Part shown: piece after piece, positions 1 through 6,570 of the stretch
How positions within the stretch are numbered: the stretch's first letter is position 1
Layout of the letters: each line of letters opens with the position of its first letter
NCBI GenBank assembly: GCA_017398245.1
Contig: JAFQGN010000080.1
Coordinates: 1 to 7,135, forward strand
Reading direction: 5' to 3'
DNA length: 7,135 nucleotides
Origin: Clostridia bacterium
GTDB lineage: Bacteria > Bacillota_A > Clostridia > Christensenellales > Aristaeellaceae
Notes under the pieces: generated by a model
The model's input: the letters and a program-made list of their open reading frames with translations, nothing else
Told to the model about the DNA's origin: nothing
The model's database searches: none
Made by a program: the position numbers and the translations under genes

Positions 1-1794
1 AAAGGACGCCGCAGCAAATTCAACACAAAAATCGTACTGATCCTGCTTCTGGCTGTCATCGCAGCAGGGTTTGCGCCATTTGTATTTTCCGGTTTTCTCG
101 GCGAGGATACGCGCCTGATTCAGGACGGCGGCGAGGCAGACGGGCGGCTGCGCGTCAAGCTGCTCTCTCTGGGCGCACCCGAACAGCTCACGCTTACGCT
201 GGACGGCGTATACTCGCTGGAAAATGACCCCGGCTTCCGCTTTGCGCGCGGCAGCGTCGTAACTATCGTGAACCAAAACAGTTCTCTGCTTATGGATTGC
301 GGAGGCCTGACCATCGACATGGGACCGAATTTCACCCTGACGCGCCATTTCGCACCGCAGGATATGCCAAACGGGATATACATTGCCGAATCACAGCAGC
401 CGAACATGTATAACGGCGATCTGTATCTCGAAGCCGGGCAAACAGGCATTGACGCGCTACTGTTTATAGATATGGAAGAATATCTGTACGGCGTTGTGCC
501 CTACGAGATGAGCGACAGCTGGCCGCTGGAAGCGCTCAAGGCGCAGGCCGTTGCCGCGCGCACTTATGCCATGGGCCGCAAGAGCGCACGCATTTCCTAT
601 GATTACGACGTGGTAGACACCACCGCCGATCAGGTCTTCAAGGGATACAATGCCGAGTGGATCAACGCGATCGAAGCGGTCGATTCGACCCGCGGCATCG
701 TTGGCATGTACAAGGGCAGCTTCGCCACCTGTTATTATGGCGCGAGCAACGGCGGGCAGACCGCTCTGCCCAACGAGATCTGGGGACGCGACGGGGATTA
801 CGACTATCTCGATGTGCGGGACGACCCCTACGACCTGGAAAACAGCAAGAGCGTGGTGCGCACAATGGAGATCCCGGCGGATGGGCTATTGATCGATGAG
901 ACTCTGACCGGCATGCTCAAGGCTGCGCTTTCCGAGCGGCTTGCCGGAATGGGCTACAGCGAGGACGCGGAGGATATCCGCATCGTGTCCGTCGAATCTA
1001 TCACCCCGTGCGATCCGAAAGGCCTGCCCGGCAGCCGGATGATGCAGACTCTGCGCTTCGAACTGGCCGTTGAAGGACGTAAATGGGCGGATCAGGGGAC
1101 GATGAGCGAACCTGTCCTCGGCGAATTCGAGCGCATTGTGCAACTTTTGGAGGCCGACATCGGCCTGTATTCACAGATCAAGAGCGCCTACGAGAGCATG
1201 GATATCAATCCCGCCGACTGCGAACTGTATACTGTCACCGCTGTGTATGCCGACGGCTCAGAGCAGACCGTCGCTGTCACCACACCTTCCGAACCCGAAG
1301 ATTCGCTTGCGCCGGGCAGTGAGATCGTCTCCTTCCGGCTGGAAGCGCGGCGATATGGCCACGGCGTGGGCATGAGCCAGCGCGGCGCGCAGACCATGGC
1401 CGGAAAATACGACCTGCCCTATACCGATATCCTGCTGTTCTATTACCCGAATATGGAGCTTGTGCGCTATACCATGCCGGAAGCAGAGCTCACGCAGTTG
1501 GATACTCTCCCCAAGGGCCTTGGCGCGGCAAGGGTGATCGCGATCGAACCCAAGCCGACCCCCGCTCCCCTTCCGCCTCTGGAAAGCGGAGAAAAATACG
1601 GCCATGTGGTGCTCAACAACGACGCCTCCGCGCTGAATGTGCGCGCTGAACCGAACACCGCCTGCGAGATCATCTCCACATTGCAGGATTTTCAGCAGGT
1701 CATCATCTGTGAAACGCTGGACGGATGGTATCGCATCCGCACGGCGGAAGTCAGCCATGGATATGTGTCGGCAAGGTATCTGGTAGAAGAATAA
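1..1794 (+). CDS. SpoIID/LytB-domain peptidoglycan enzyme with C-terminal SH3b domain (5' partial)
   Basis: The frame is open from the first base, so the true start lies outside the window; a GTG at 268 is internal, because clear protein sequence precedes it. The 597 visible residues begin with a basic stretch and one hydrophobic segment (about 10-32), suggesting a membrane anchor with the rest outside the cytoplasm. The SpoIID/LytB domain starts near residue 140. It shows the E-Y-L-x-G-V-V-P-x-E-M motif (E169 matches the catalytic Glu of SpoIID), the E-A-L-K-A-Q-A-x-A-A-R-T-Y signature (177-189), a Y-G-A-S-N-G-G-Q-T segment (246-254) and the late G-H-G-V-G-M-S-Q-x-G-A motif (453-463). A Pro-rich linker follows, then a bacterial SH3 domain (about 540-595; L-N-V-R near its start, G-Y-V-S-A-R-Y-L at its end), expected to bind cell wall. 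SpoIID proteins are lytic transglycosylases acting on denuded glycan. This protein is much longer than sporulation SpoIID (about 340 aa), so it may be a paralogue used in vegetative wall remodelling or germination. Family confidence is high; specific role uncertain. Confidence 0.9.
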   Translation, partial: KGRRSKFNTKIVLILLLAVIAAGFAPFVFSGFLGEDTRLIQDGGEADGRLRVKLLSLGAPEQLTLTLDGVYSLENDPGFRFARGSVVTIVNQNSSLLMDCGGLTIDMGPNFTLTRHFAPQDMPNGIYIAESQQPNMYNGDLYLEAGQTGIDALLFIDMEEYLYGVVPYEMSDSWPLEALKAQAVAARTYAMGRKSARISYDYDVVDTTADQVFKGYNAEWINAIEAVDSTRGIVGMYKGSFATCYYGASNGGQTALPNEIWGRDGDYDYLDVRDDPYDLENSKSVVRTMEIPADGLLIDETLTGMLKAALSERLAGMGYSEDAEDIRIVSVESITPCDPKGLPGSRMMQTLRFELAVEGRKWADQGTMSEPVLGEFERIVQLLEADIGLYSQIKSAYESMDINPADCELYTVTAVYADGSEQTVAVTTPSEPEDSLAPGSEIVSFRLEARRYGHGVGMSQRGAQTMAGKYDLPYTDILLFYYPNMELVRYTMPEAELTQLDTLPKGLGAARVIAIEPKPTPAPLPPLESGEKYGHVVLNNDASALNVRAEPNTACEIISTLQDFQQVIICETLDGWYRIRTAEVSHGYVSARYLVEE

Positions 1795-1798
1795 AACG

Positions 1799-1833
1799 AA
1801 AATCCTCTGCGCAGCCCGCGCAGAGGATTTTTT
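1799..1833 (+). terminator. Rho-independent terminator of the SpoIID-like gene
   Basis: A perfect 12-bp stem (AATCCTCTGCGC at 1801-1812 with its complement at 1818-1829) has a 5-nt loop (AGCCC). The run of six T ends at 1833. The stem can be extended by two A-T pairs (1799-1800 with 1830-1831). It lies 4 nt after the stop codon and separates this gene from the next promoter. Confidence 0.93.
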
Positions 1834-1836
1834 ATG

Positions 1837-1865
1837 TTGACATTTATCTAATCAGGTGCTATATT
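1837..1865 (+). promoter_or_regulatory. Sigma-A promoter of the small helical protein / ArsR-DUF2087 operon
   Basis: A perfect -35 box TTGACA (1837-1842) is followed by a 17-bp spacer and a -10 box TATATT (1860-1865). TG at 1857-1858 gives an extended -10. Transcription should start near 1872, leaving a leader of about 33 nt. The promoter begins only 4 nt after the T-tract of the preceding terminator. So strong a match suggests high basal expression or a promoter held down by a repressor. Confidence 0.85.
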
Positions 1866-1888
1866 TAGTTCGACGCAATTCTAATCAG
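1847..1888 (+). repeat. Direct repeat TCTAATCAG flanking the -10 box, candidate operator
   Basis: The 9-mer TCTAATCAG occurs at 1847-1855, inside the -35/-10 spacer, and again at 1880-1888, just past the expected transcription start. The copies are 33 bp apart, about three helical turns, so they would face roughly the same side of the DNA. The placement would suit a repressor site for the ArsR-type protein encoded in the operon. ArsR sites are usually inverted repeats, however, and these copies are not palindromic, so the role is inferred. Confidence 0.4.
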
Positions 1889-1904
1889 AAAGAAGGCATC
1901 GAAC

Positions 1905-2243
1905 ATGGACGTTCTGGAAAGATATAACTGCGAGCTGGACAAGCTCAGTTCGCAGCAGCGCGATCTGGCCCTGCAGGCGATCGAACGCGGCGATGAGAGA
2001 GAATACACCATTCACCTGATGCAGGCAAGCATGATGGGCGATATGCTGAAGGTGTTGGGAAGAGTACAGCATGAAAGAAAACGCCCCGGGCATGTTGAAA
2101 ACATCCTCGCTTCGCTTGAAAAAGAAGAAAAGGCGAAAACAGAAGAAGGCGATTACGACCTTGCCGACCGCGCGAAGGTAAAGGCGCAGACGATCCGCCG
2201 GGCGATGGAACTCTTGGAAAGGCTGGAAAAAGAACATGCATGA
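1905..2243 (+). CDS. Small charged helical protein of unknown function, 112 aa
   Basis: I do not recognise the family. The start is supported by AGAAGG at 1891-1896, 8 nt upstream, and by the promoter just before it. The protein is very rich in Glu, Lys and Arg, with no hydrophobic segment or signal peptide, so it should be cytoplasmic. The C-terminal half (about 65-111) is almost entirely charged and looks like a long helix or coiled coil. A stretch around G-D-Y-D-L-A-D-R-A-K (about 82-91) weakly recalls the UVR helical-hairpin motif of UvrB and McsA, but not strongly enough to name it. Its stop codon overlaps the start of the ArsR-type gene by 8 nt (ATGCATGA), so the two are almost surely co-transcribed and translationally coupled. 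It could modulate the regulator, or be a simple helical partner. Confidence 0.75.
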   Translation: MDVLERYNCELDKLSSQQRDLALQAIERGDEREYTIHLMQASMMGDMLKVLGRVQHERKRPGHVENILASLEKEEKAKTEEGDYDLADRAKVKAQTIRRAMELLERLEKEHA

Positions 2244-2802
2244 GGCTCTCCCCCTCTTTAAGCTGCTGGCCGATGACACGCGGCTGCGCATCCTGCAGGC
2301 GCTGGCAGAAAAGGAAATGTACACTGAGCTGCTGGCCGAACGCCTGCAGCTGACCCCGGCGACCGTCTCGTTCCACATGAAAAAGCTGCAGACTGCAGGC
2401 CTTGTGGACGCGCGGCGCGAACAATATTACACTGTGTATTCGCTGCGAAAGAGCATGCTTTCCTCCACTCTCGCTTCGCTTATTTTTCAGCCCGGCAGCG
2501 ATACCGCCAGCGAGGAAATGCGCGAGGAGATGTACAGGCGAAAGATCCTCAAATCTTTTATGCCGGACGGCTACTGCAAGGTGATGCCCGCGCAGGTCAA
2601 AAAGCGCATGGTGATCTACGAGGAAATTTTCCGCCGGTTTGAACCCGGCAAGGTGTACCCCGAAAAGGAAGTGAACGAGATCATCGGCCGGATGCACGAG
2701 GATTACTGCACCGTGCGCCGAATGTTTGTGGGCATGGGCTGGATGCAGCGCGAAAACGGCCTGTATACGATAAACCCTAACCCGGATAAAACCGGATTTT
2801 GA
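2236..2802 (+). CDS. ArsR-type winged-helix transcriptional regulator fused to a DUF2087-like domain
   Basis: The 188-residue cytoplasmic protein opens with an ArsR/SmtB-like winged helix: F-K-L-L-A-D-D-T-R-L-R-I-L (8-20), a predicted recognition helix T-P-A-T-V-S-F-H-M-K-K-L (40-51) and a wing ending at Y-Y-T-V-Y-S-L (64-70). The C-terminal part (about 109-182) matches the DUF2087 pattern: a basic stretch, then R-F-E-P-G-K-V-Y-P-E-K-E-V-N-E-I-I (134-150), Y-C-T-V-R-R (157-162) and a final G-W-M-Q-R-E-N-G-L-Y (168-177). A linker of about 38 residues joins them. The E-L-C-V-C-type metal site of classical ArsR/SmtB is absent, so metal sensing by that route is unlikely; the DUF2087 part may sense a ligand or mediate assembly. 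The ATG overlaps the upstream stop by 8 nt, implying coupled translation. Likely targets are its own promoter and possibly the MATE-hydrolase operon downstream. Domain calls are firm; the signal is unknown. Confidence 0.88.
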   Translation: MHEALPLFKLLADDTRLRILQALAEKEMYTELLAERLQLTPATVSFHMKKLQTAGLVDARREQYYTVYSLRKSMLSSTLASLIFQPGSDTASEEMREEMYRRKILKSFMPDGYCKVMPAQVKKRMVIYEEIFRRFEPGKVYPEKEVNEIIGRMHEDYCTVRRMFVGMGWMQRENGLYTINPNPDKTGF

Positions 2803-2811
2803 ACCATTCCA

Positions 2812-2846
2812 ATCGCCCCTTGCTTCGGTAAGCGGGCGATATTTTT
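2812..2846 (+). terminator. Rho-independent terminator of the ArsR-DUF2087 operon
   Basis: A 7-bp stem ATCGCCC (2812-2818) / GGGCGAT (2834-2840) encloses a smaller CTT/AAG pairing and a TTCG-type loop. Five T follow at 2842-2846. It begins 9 nt after the ArsR-type stop codon and separates this operon from the MATE promoter. Confidence 0.82.
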
Positions 2847-2854
2847 CTGCTCTC

Positions 2855-2883
2855 TTGCATTTGGCCGGGTGCATTGTTATACT
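2855..2883 (+). promoter_or_regulatory. Sigma-A promoter of the MATE-hydrolase operon
   Basis: The -35 box TTGCAT (2855-2860), a 17-bp spacer and the -10 box TATACT (2878-2883) form a good promoter. TG at 2875-2876 adds an extended -10. The expected start near 2890 leaves a leader of about 33 nt before the MATE start codon. The TCTAATCAG repeat of the neighbouring operon is not present here. Confidence 0.78.
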
Positions 2884-2922
2884 TGTATTTGGTAAGAATT
2901 CGCGCGCAAAGGAGCCTTCGCA

Positions 2923-4314
2923 ATGAAATCTAACGATCTGCAGTCTCGTCCGGTCTTACTGACGATTCTGCTGCTGGCATGGCCGACCATGCTGGAGCAG
3001 ATCCTCCAGACGGCTGTGCAATATGTCGACAGCGCAATGGTCGGCCAGCTTGGCGCTGAGGCAACTGCCGCAGTCGGCTCTACTTCCACCGTGGGCTGGA
3101 TGGTCGGCAGCTCCATTTCCGCGCTCGGCGTAGGTTTTCTGGCCTATATTTCGCGTTCCTGGGGCGCGAAAAAGTATAACGATGCGGCGCGCGCGGTGGC
3201 GCAGGTGGTTCTGGCTACCATCGTGTGCGGCATTTTGTTCACCATCATCCCGCTTTCGATCTCAAAATATGTGCCTGTCTGGATGCAGGTCGATCCGGCG
3301 ATCCGGGAAACGGCCAGCCGGTATTTCTTCATTCTGTATTCCCCCATGCTCATGCGTACAGCGCTGATCCTGTTTGGCACCTCTCTGCGTGCCATCGGCG
3401 ATACAAAAACGCCCATGCGTGTGAATGTGCTGATGAACATTGTGAACGTGGTACTGAATTACCTGTTCATTTACGAACCGCACACGGCCAATATCTTCGG
3501 CCTGCAGTTGCCCATGTGGGGCGCGGGCTGGGGCGTGGAAGGCGCGGCGATCGCTTCCGCCATTGCCTTTATCGTTGGCGGCGCCGCGATCACCGTGGCG
3601 GTATGGCGGCACCCGGTCATTTCGCCGAAGGGACGCTCTCTCAAGCCAGATATGGAAGTGCTCAGGCCCTGTCTGCAGGTCGCTCTGCCCAGCGCGGCGC
3701 AAAGATTCCTTACCTCTTTCGGCTATGTTGCGTTTGCTTCGCTCATCAATGGACTGGGCACCATTGCCATTGCCGCGCATTCCATTGCCAACACCGTCGA
3801 ATCCGCCTTTTATGTGCCCGGCTACGGCATGCAGGCGGCGGCAAGCACGCTTTCAGGCAACACATACGGCGCGGGCGATCAGAACCGCATGAAATCTGTC
3901 ACGCGTACGCTTCTGATTTTGGAAGTAAGCATCATGTGCGTTTCGGGCGCGCTTTTGTTCCTGTTTGCTGAAAAGCTGATGTGGCTGTTTACCATCAGCG
4001 CAGATACGGTGGCCCTCGGCACAACTGTTTTGCGCATGGTGGCCGTGTCAGAGCCTATCTTCGGCGTTGCGATCATTCTGGAAGGCATTTTCCAGGGCGT
4101 GGGCGACACGAAAGGCCCGTTTGCGATCAACGTGCTGGGCATGTGGGGGTTCCGCATTTTCGGCTCTTTCGTGCTGCTGAAGCTGGTCGGACTCGGGCTG
4201 GAAGGCGCATGGGCGTGCATGATCGCCCACAATGTTTTCCTTGGCGTTATGTTTACGATCCGCTATAAAAAAGGCACGTGGAACCCGCTGCTGCGCGCGG
4301 CGCAGAACAAATAA
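2923..4314 (+). CDS. MATE family efflux transporter
   Basis: The 463-residue protein has the length and two-lobe plan of MATE exporters, inner-membrane antiporters that use Na+ or H+ gradients to expel drugs, cationic metabolites or flavonoid-like compounds. The first lobe begins with L-L-A-W-P-T-M-L-E-Q-I (about 17-27), continues with V-D-S-A-M-V-G-Q-L-G (about 39-48) and has a G-V-G-F-L-A-Y-I-S loop. The second lobe starts near residue 250 with L-Q-V-A-L-P-S-A-A-Q and repeats the pattern, as expected from the internal duplication. About 12 hydrophobic segments are visible. AAAGGAG at 2908-2914, 8 nt before the ATG, fixes the start. It is the first gene of a two-gene unit with the hydrolase 27 nt downstream. 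The substrate cannot be read from the sequence, and NorM-type, DinF-type and other MATE subclasses cannot be separated by eye. Confidence 0.95.
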   Translation: MKSNDLQSRPVLLTILLLAWPTMLEQILQTAVQYVDSAMVGQLGAEATAAVGSTSTVGWMVGSSISALGVGFLAYISRSWGAKKYNDAARAVAQVVLATIVCGILFTIIPLSISKYVPVWMQVDPAIRETASRYFFILYSPMLMRTALILFGTSLRAIGDTKTPMRVNVLMNIVNVVLNYLFIYEPHTANIFGLQLPMWGAGWGVEGAAIASAIAFIVGGAAITVAVWRHPVISPKGRSLKPDMEVLRPCLQVALPSAAQRFLTSFGYVAFASLINGLGTIAIAAHSIANTVESAFYVPGYGMQAAASTLSGNTYGAGDQNRMKSVTRTLLILEVSIMCVSGALLFLFAEKLMWLFTISADTVALGTTVLRMVAVSEPIFGVAIILEGIFQGVGDTKGPFAINVLGMWGFRIFGSFVLLKLVGLGLEGAWACMIAHNVFLGVMFTIRYKKGTWNPLLRAAQNK

Positions 4315-4341
4315 GAAGTATCGGCAAAGGAGAGAACGACC

Positions 4342-5373
4342 ATGATCCATACCCTTTTGCAGGAAAGAAAGCTGCCGGAGCTTCCGAAGACCCGAGAAGA
4401 AATGGTGCAGATCCTCGCCCGTGAAGAATACGGCCCGGTTCCGCCTAAGCCCCATTCGATCGACATCGCGCAGCGCAACACCGGCGCGAAGTATGAACAT
4501 TGCTCCGGACATGCCATGTATTCTGAATACGACATCACAGCGCATATGGACGGGTTTGATTTCACTTTCCCCGTGCGCTGCATTTTCCCGAAAGAGCATC
4601 CCGAAGAAGGCGCGCCGGCCTTTGTGCTGATCAATTTCCGCCCCGAAGTGCCGGACTGGTATTTCCCGGCGCAGGAGATCGCCGATAACGGCTTTGCCGC
4701 CATCTGTGTGTATTATAACGAGATTTCTGCCGATGTGGACGACGGCTACTCCACCGGTGTGGCGCCCGATATGATCAAAACCTACGGCCCGACCAGCAAG
4801 ATCAGCATGTGGGCATGGGCGTGCTCCTGCGCGCTGGATTTTGCGCTGACCCGCAGCGATATCGACCCGAACCGCATTGCTGTGATCGGCCACAGCCGTC
4901 TGGGCAAGACCGCGCTCTGGGCCGGGGCGAACGACGAACGCTTCTCCGCCGTGATCTCCAACGATTCCGGCTGCTCCGGCGCGGCCATTTCGCGTGGCAA
5001 GGTCGGCGAAAGCATCGAGCGCATTTCCCGCGTGTTCCCGCACTGGTTCAACGAAAAGTACAAGGAGTACGGCAATCGTGAATACGAGGCCCCGTTCGAT
5101 CAGCACTTCCTGCTGGCCTCCATCGCGCCGCGCAAGCTGTGCGTGGGCAGCGCAAGCGAGGATACCTGGGCAGACCCGGTGAGCGAATATCTGTGCTGCT
5201 GCGCGGTGAGCCACGTTTGGGAGCAGATGGGTAAGCCCGGCTTTATCCATCCCGACCGTCTGCCGGTGCCCGGCGATGCGTTCCAGCAGGGTTCCATTTC
5301 CTACCATCAGACCGACGGCACGCACTATCTCGGCCGTGCAGACTGGAACCGCTATATGGATTTCCTGCGCTAA
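4342..5373 (+). CDS. Alpha/beta hydrolase resembling CE15 glucuronoyl esterases, probably cytoplasmic
   Basis: The 343-residue protein has the layout of the CE15/acetyl-xylan-esterase-like branch of alpha/beta hydrolases. An N-terminal R-E-E-Y-G-P-V-P-P segment (27-35) precedes the nucleophile elbow G-H-S-R-L-G-K (183-189), which makes S185 the probable catalytic serine. It continues with N-D-S-G-C-S-G-A-A (207-215), F-P-H-W-F, F-D-Q-H and S-I-A-P-R. The D-T-W-A-D-P segment (274-279) is near the place of the acid in related enzymes. The C-terminal D-G-T-H-Y-L-G (325-331) supplies the probable catalytic histidine, H328. Characterised CE15 enzymes cleave ester bonds between lignin and glucuronoxylan and are secreted; here no signal peptide is visible, so the substrate is probably an imported or intracellular ester. 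The canonical G-C-S-R elbow has His instead of Cys. AAAGGAGA at 4326-4333 supports the start. It is the second gene after the MATE exporter, without a terminator between them. Three consecutive Cys (285-287) also favour a reducing compartment. Confidence 0.85.
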   Translation: MIHTLLQERKLPELPKTREEMVQILAREEYGPVPPKPHSIDIAQRNTGAKYEHCSGHAMYSEYDITAHMDGFDFTFPVRCIFPKEHPEEGAPAFVLINFRPEVPDWYFPAQEIADNGFAAICVYYNEISADVDDGYSTGVAPDMIKTYGPTSKISMWAWACSCALDFALTRSDIDPNRIAVIGHSRLGKTALWAGANDERFSAVISNDSGCSGAAISRGKVGESIERISRVFPHWFNEKYKEYGNREYEAPFDQHFLLASIAPRKLCVGSASEDTWADPVSEYLCCCAVSHVWEQMGKPGFIHPDRLPVPGDAFQQGSISYHQTDGTHYLGRADWNRYMDFLR

Positions 5374-5390
5374 AACCAACGCATTTTCAG

Positions 5391-5418
5391 GCGCTCCGGC
5401 ATGTTCCGGGGCGCTTTT
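5391..5418 (+). terminator. Rho-independent terminator of the MATE-hydrolase operon
   Basis: A 9-bp stem GCGCTCCGG (5391-5399) / CCGGGGCGC (5406-5414) contains one G-U pair and a 6-nt loop. Four T follow at 5415-5418. It lies 17 nt after the hydrolase stop codon. Confidence 0.85.
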
Positions 5419-5444
5419 CTCATACAATTCTAATCTTGCGCGTA

Positions 5445-5473
5445 TTGACCGGCGCGCTTTTTCCTACTAAAAT
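5445..5473 (+). promoter_or_regulatory. Sigma-A promoter of the SPFH gene
   Basis: The -35 box TTGACC (5445-5450), 17-bp spacer and -10 box TAAAAT (5468-5473) give a strong promoter, with a start expected near 5480 and a leader of about 29 nt. It shows that the SPFH gene is transcribed apart from the MATE-hydrolase operon. Confidence 0.82.
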
Positions 5474-5508
5474 AGTATTGCAGACAAAGGATAGAGGAGG
5501 AAAAAACT

Positions 5509-6441
5509 ATGTTGTTTTTTGTTGCAGGTATCGTTCTGACCATCGCAGCGTTTGTTGCGCTCGGCTTCAAAAAGAGCGGAAAATGGGGTCTTGGCCCGAA
5601 ACAGCTGCTGAGCATTTTGTTTCTCGCGCTGTGCGTTTTCGGCTGCGTAAAATCCATTCCCACTGGCTATACAGGTATCGTGACTACCTTTGGCCGCGTA
5701 GAGGACGACGTTCTGGACGCCGGCCTGCACCTGATCAAACCCACGCAGAATGTAGTGCTGATGGACAACCGCGAACAGCGCACGCCTTTTGCTGTGAATG
5801 CGTTCTCCAGCGATATCCAGCAGACCTCCGTGACCGGTTCTGTGAACTACATGATCGACAAATCCACCGCCATGACTCTGTACAAGGAAGTCGGCGTCGG
5901 CTACCAGAATGTTCTGATCCAGCCGCGCATTCTGGAAGACGTGAAGGCCGTTTTCAGCCGCTATACGGCGGAAAACCTGATCGCCTCGCGCGACGACCTT
6001 TCCAACAGCATCGAAGGTCTTCTGCAGAATGATCTGGAGCAGTACGGCATCATCGTGATGAGCGTCTCCATTGAAGATATCGATTTTACCGACGTGTTCA
6101 CCAACGCAGTTGAAGCCAAGCAGGTTGCCGCGCAGGAAAAGCTGACTGCGGAAACCAAGCAGCAGCAGGCTATTATGGAAGCGGAAGCAGCTGCCGAGAG
6201 GCAGAAGATCGCCGCTGAGGCCGCAGCGGAGGTGCAGAAGGTAGAAGCCGACGCCGAGGCCTACGCCACCAAGACCAAAGCGGAAGCTGAAGCCGAGGCA
6301 AACCGTATGCTTTCCGAATCGCTCACGCAGTCTCTGATCGATTACCAGTATTCCAAGGCGTGGGACGGCAAACTGCCCACCACTATGCTGGGCGAGGGTT
6401 CTGTGCCCGTGCTGAATGTGGACCCCGATACCGTCGAATGA
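5509..6441 (+). CDS. Prohibitin-like SPFH/Band 7 membrane protein
   Basis: The 310-residue protein has two hydrophobic segments at the N terminus (about 1-20 and 33-47), joined by a short basic loop. The SPFH/Band 7 domain follows (about 50-215), opening with P-T-G-Y-T-G-I-V-T-T-F-G-R-V and D-A-G-L-H-L-I-K-P. Next is a long Ala/Glu/Lys/Gln-rich coiled coil (about 203-275), beginning E-A-K-Q-V-A-A-Q-E-K-L, as in prohibitins and HflC. The tail holds W-D-G-K-L-P (about 285-290). SPFH proteins form large ring or cage assemblies on membranes and organise or restrain membrane proteases and other partners. Two anchors instead of one is a mild variation. AGGAGG at 5495-5500, 8 nt from the ATG, gives a strong translation start. 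No NfeD-like, protease or second SPFH gene lies beside it, and it has its own promoter and terminator, so its client is not indicated by context. Confidence 0.93.
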   Translation: MLFFVAGIVLTIAAFVALGFKKSGKWGLGPKQLLSILFLALCVFGCVKSIPTGYTGIVTTFGRVEDDVLDAGLHLIKPTQNVVLMDNREQRTPFAVNAFSSDIQQTSVTGSVNYMIDKSTAMTLYKEVGVGYQNVLIQPRILEDVKAVFSRYTAENLIASRDDLSNSIEGLLQNDLEQYGIIVMSVSIEDIDFTDVFTNAVEAKQVAAQEKLTAETKQQQAIMEAEAAAERQKIAAEAAAEVQKVEADAEAYATKTKAEAEAEANRMLSESLTQSLIDYQYSKAWDGKLPTTMLGEGSVPVLNVDPDTVE

Positions 6442-6453
6442 CCTTTCTTCCCC

Positions 6454-6487
6454 ACAGACCGCCGGTTAACCGGCGGTCTGTTTTTTT
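6454..6487 (+). terminator. Very strong Rho-independent terminator of the SPFH gene
   Basis: Positions 6454-6481 form a perfect 28-base palindrome, giving a stem of about 12 bp closed by a TTAA loop (6466-6469). Seven T follow at 6481-6487. It starts 12 nt after the stop codon and isolates the SPFH gene from prfC. Confidence 0.95.
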
Positions 6488-6570
6488 GCCATCCACGAGC
6501 CGCCAGGCATGTTTTTTGCGCGGCTGAAAGCATATATTTTCAATCTTAACCGAAACTGCAAGGCGTATGA

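Noticed and set aside
268..270. GTG as start of the SpoIID-like protein
   Set aside because: The same frame is open from base 1 and contains a basic segment, a membrane anchor and family-like sequence before this codon; no ribosome binding site precedes it.
1905..2802. Toxin-antitoxin module made of the helical protein and the HTH protein
   Set aside because: Neither protein resembles a known toxin fold, and the regulator is a full ArsR-DUF2087 protein, not a short antitoxin.
1945..2874. A 309-codon open frame on the minus strand
   Set aside because: It covers the small helical gene and the ArsR-type gene in antisense, crosses their terminator, and reads as low-quality His/Arg-rich sequence.
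2879..2888. ATAC-TT-GTAT inverted repeat overlapping the MATE -10 box
   Set aside because: The 4-bp arms are too short to separate from chance and are largely formed by the -10 box itself.
4048..5427. A 459-codon open frame on the minus strand
   Set aside because: It is antisense to the clearly recognisable MATE and hydrolase genes, its translation has no recognisable family features, and long antisense frames are common in GC-rich coding DNA.
5632..5646. Possible lipoprotein signal ending V-F-G-C in the SPFH protein
   Set aside because: The Phe before Gly does not fit a lipobox, the Cys follows a second hydrophobic segment, and SPFH proteins are ordinarily membrane-anchored without lipidation.
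6455..6480. Perfect palindrome considered as a regulator operator
   Set aside because: It is directly followed by seven T and lies just after a stop codon, which is fully explained by a Rho-independent terminator.
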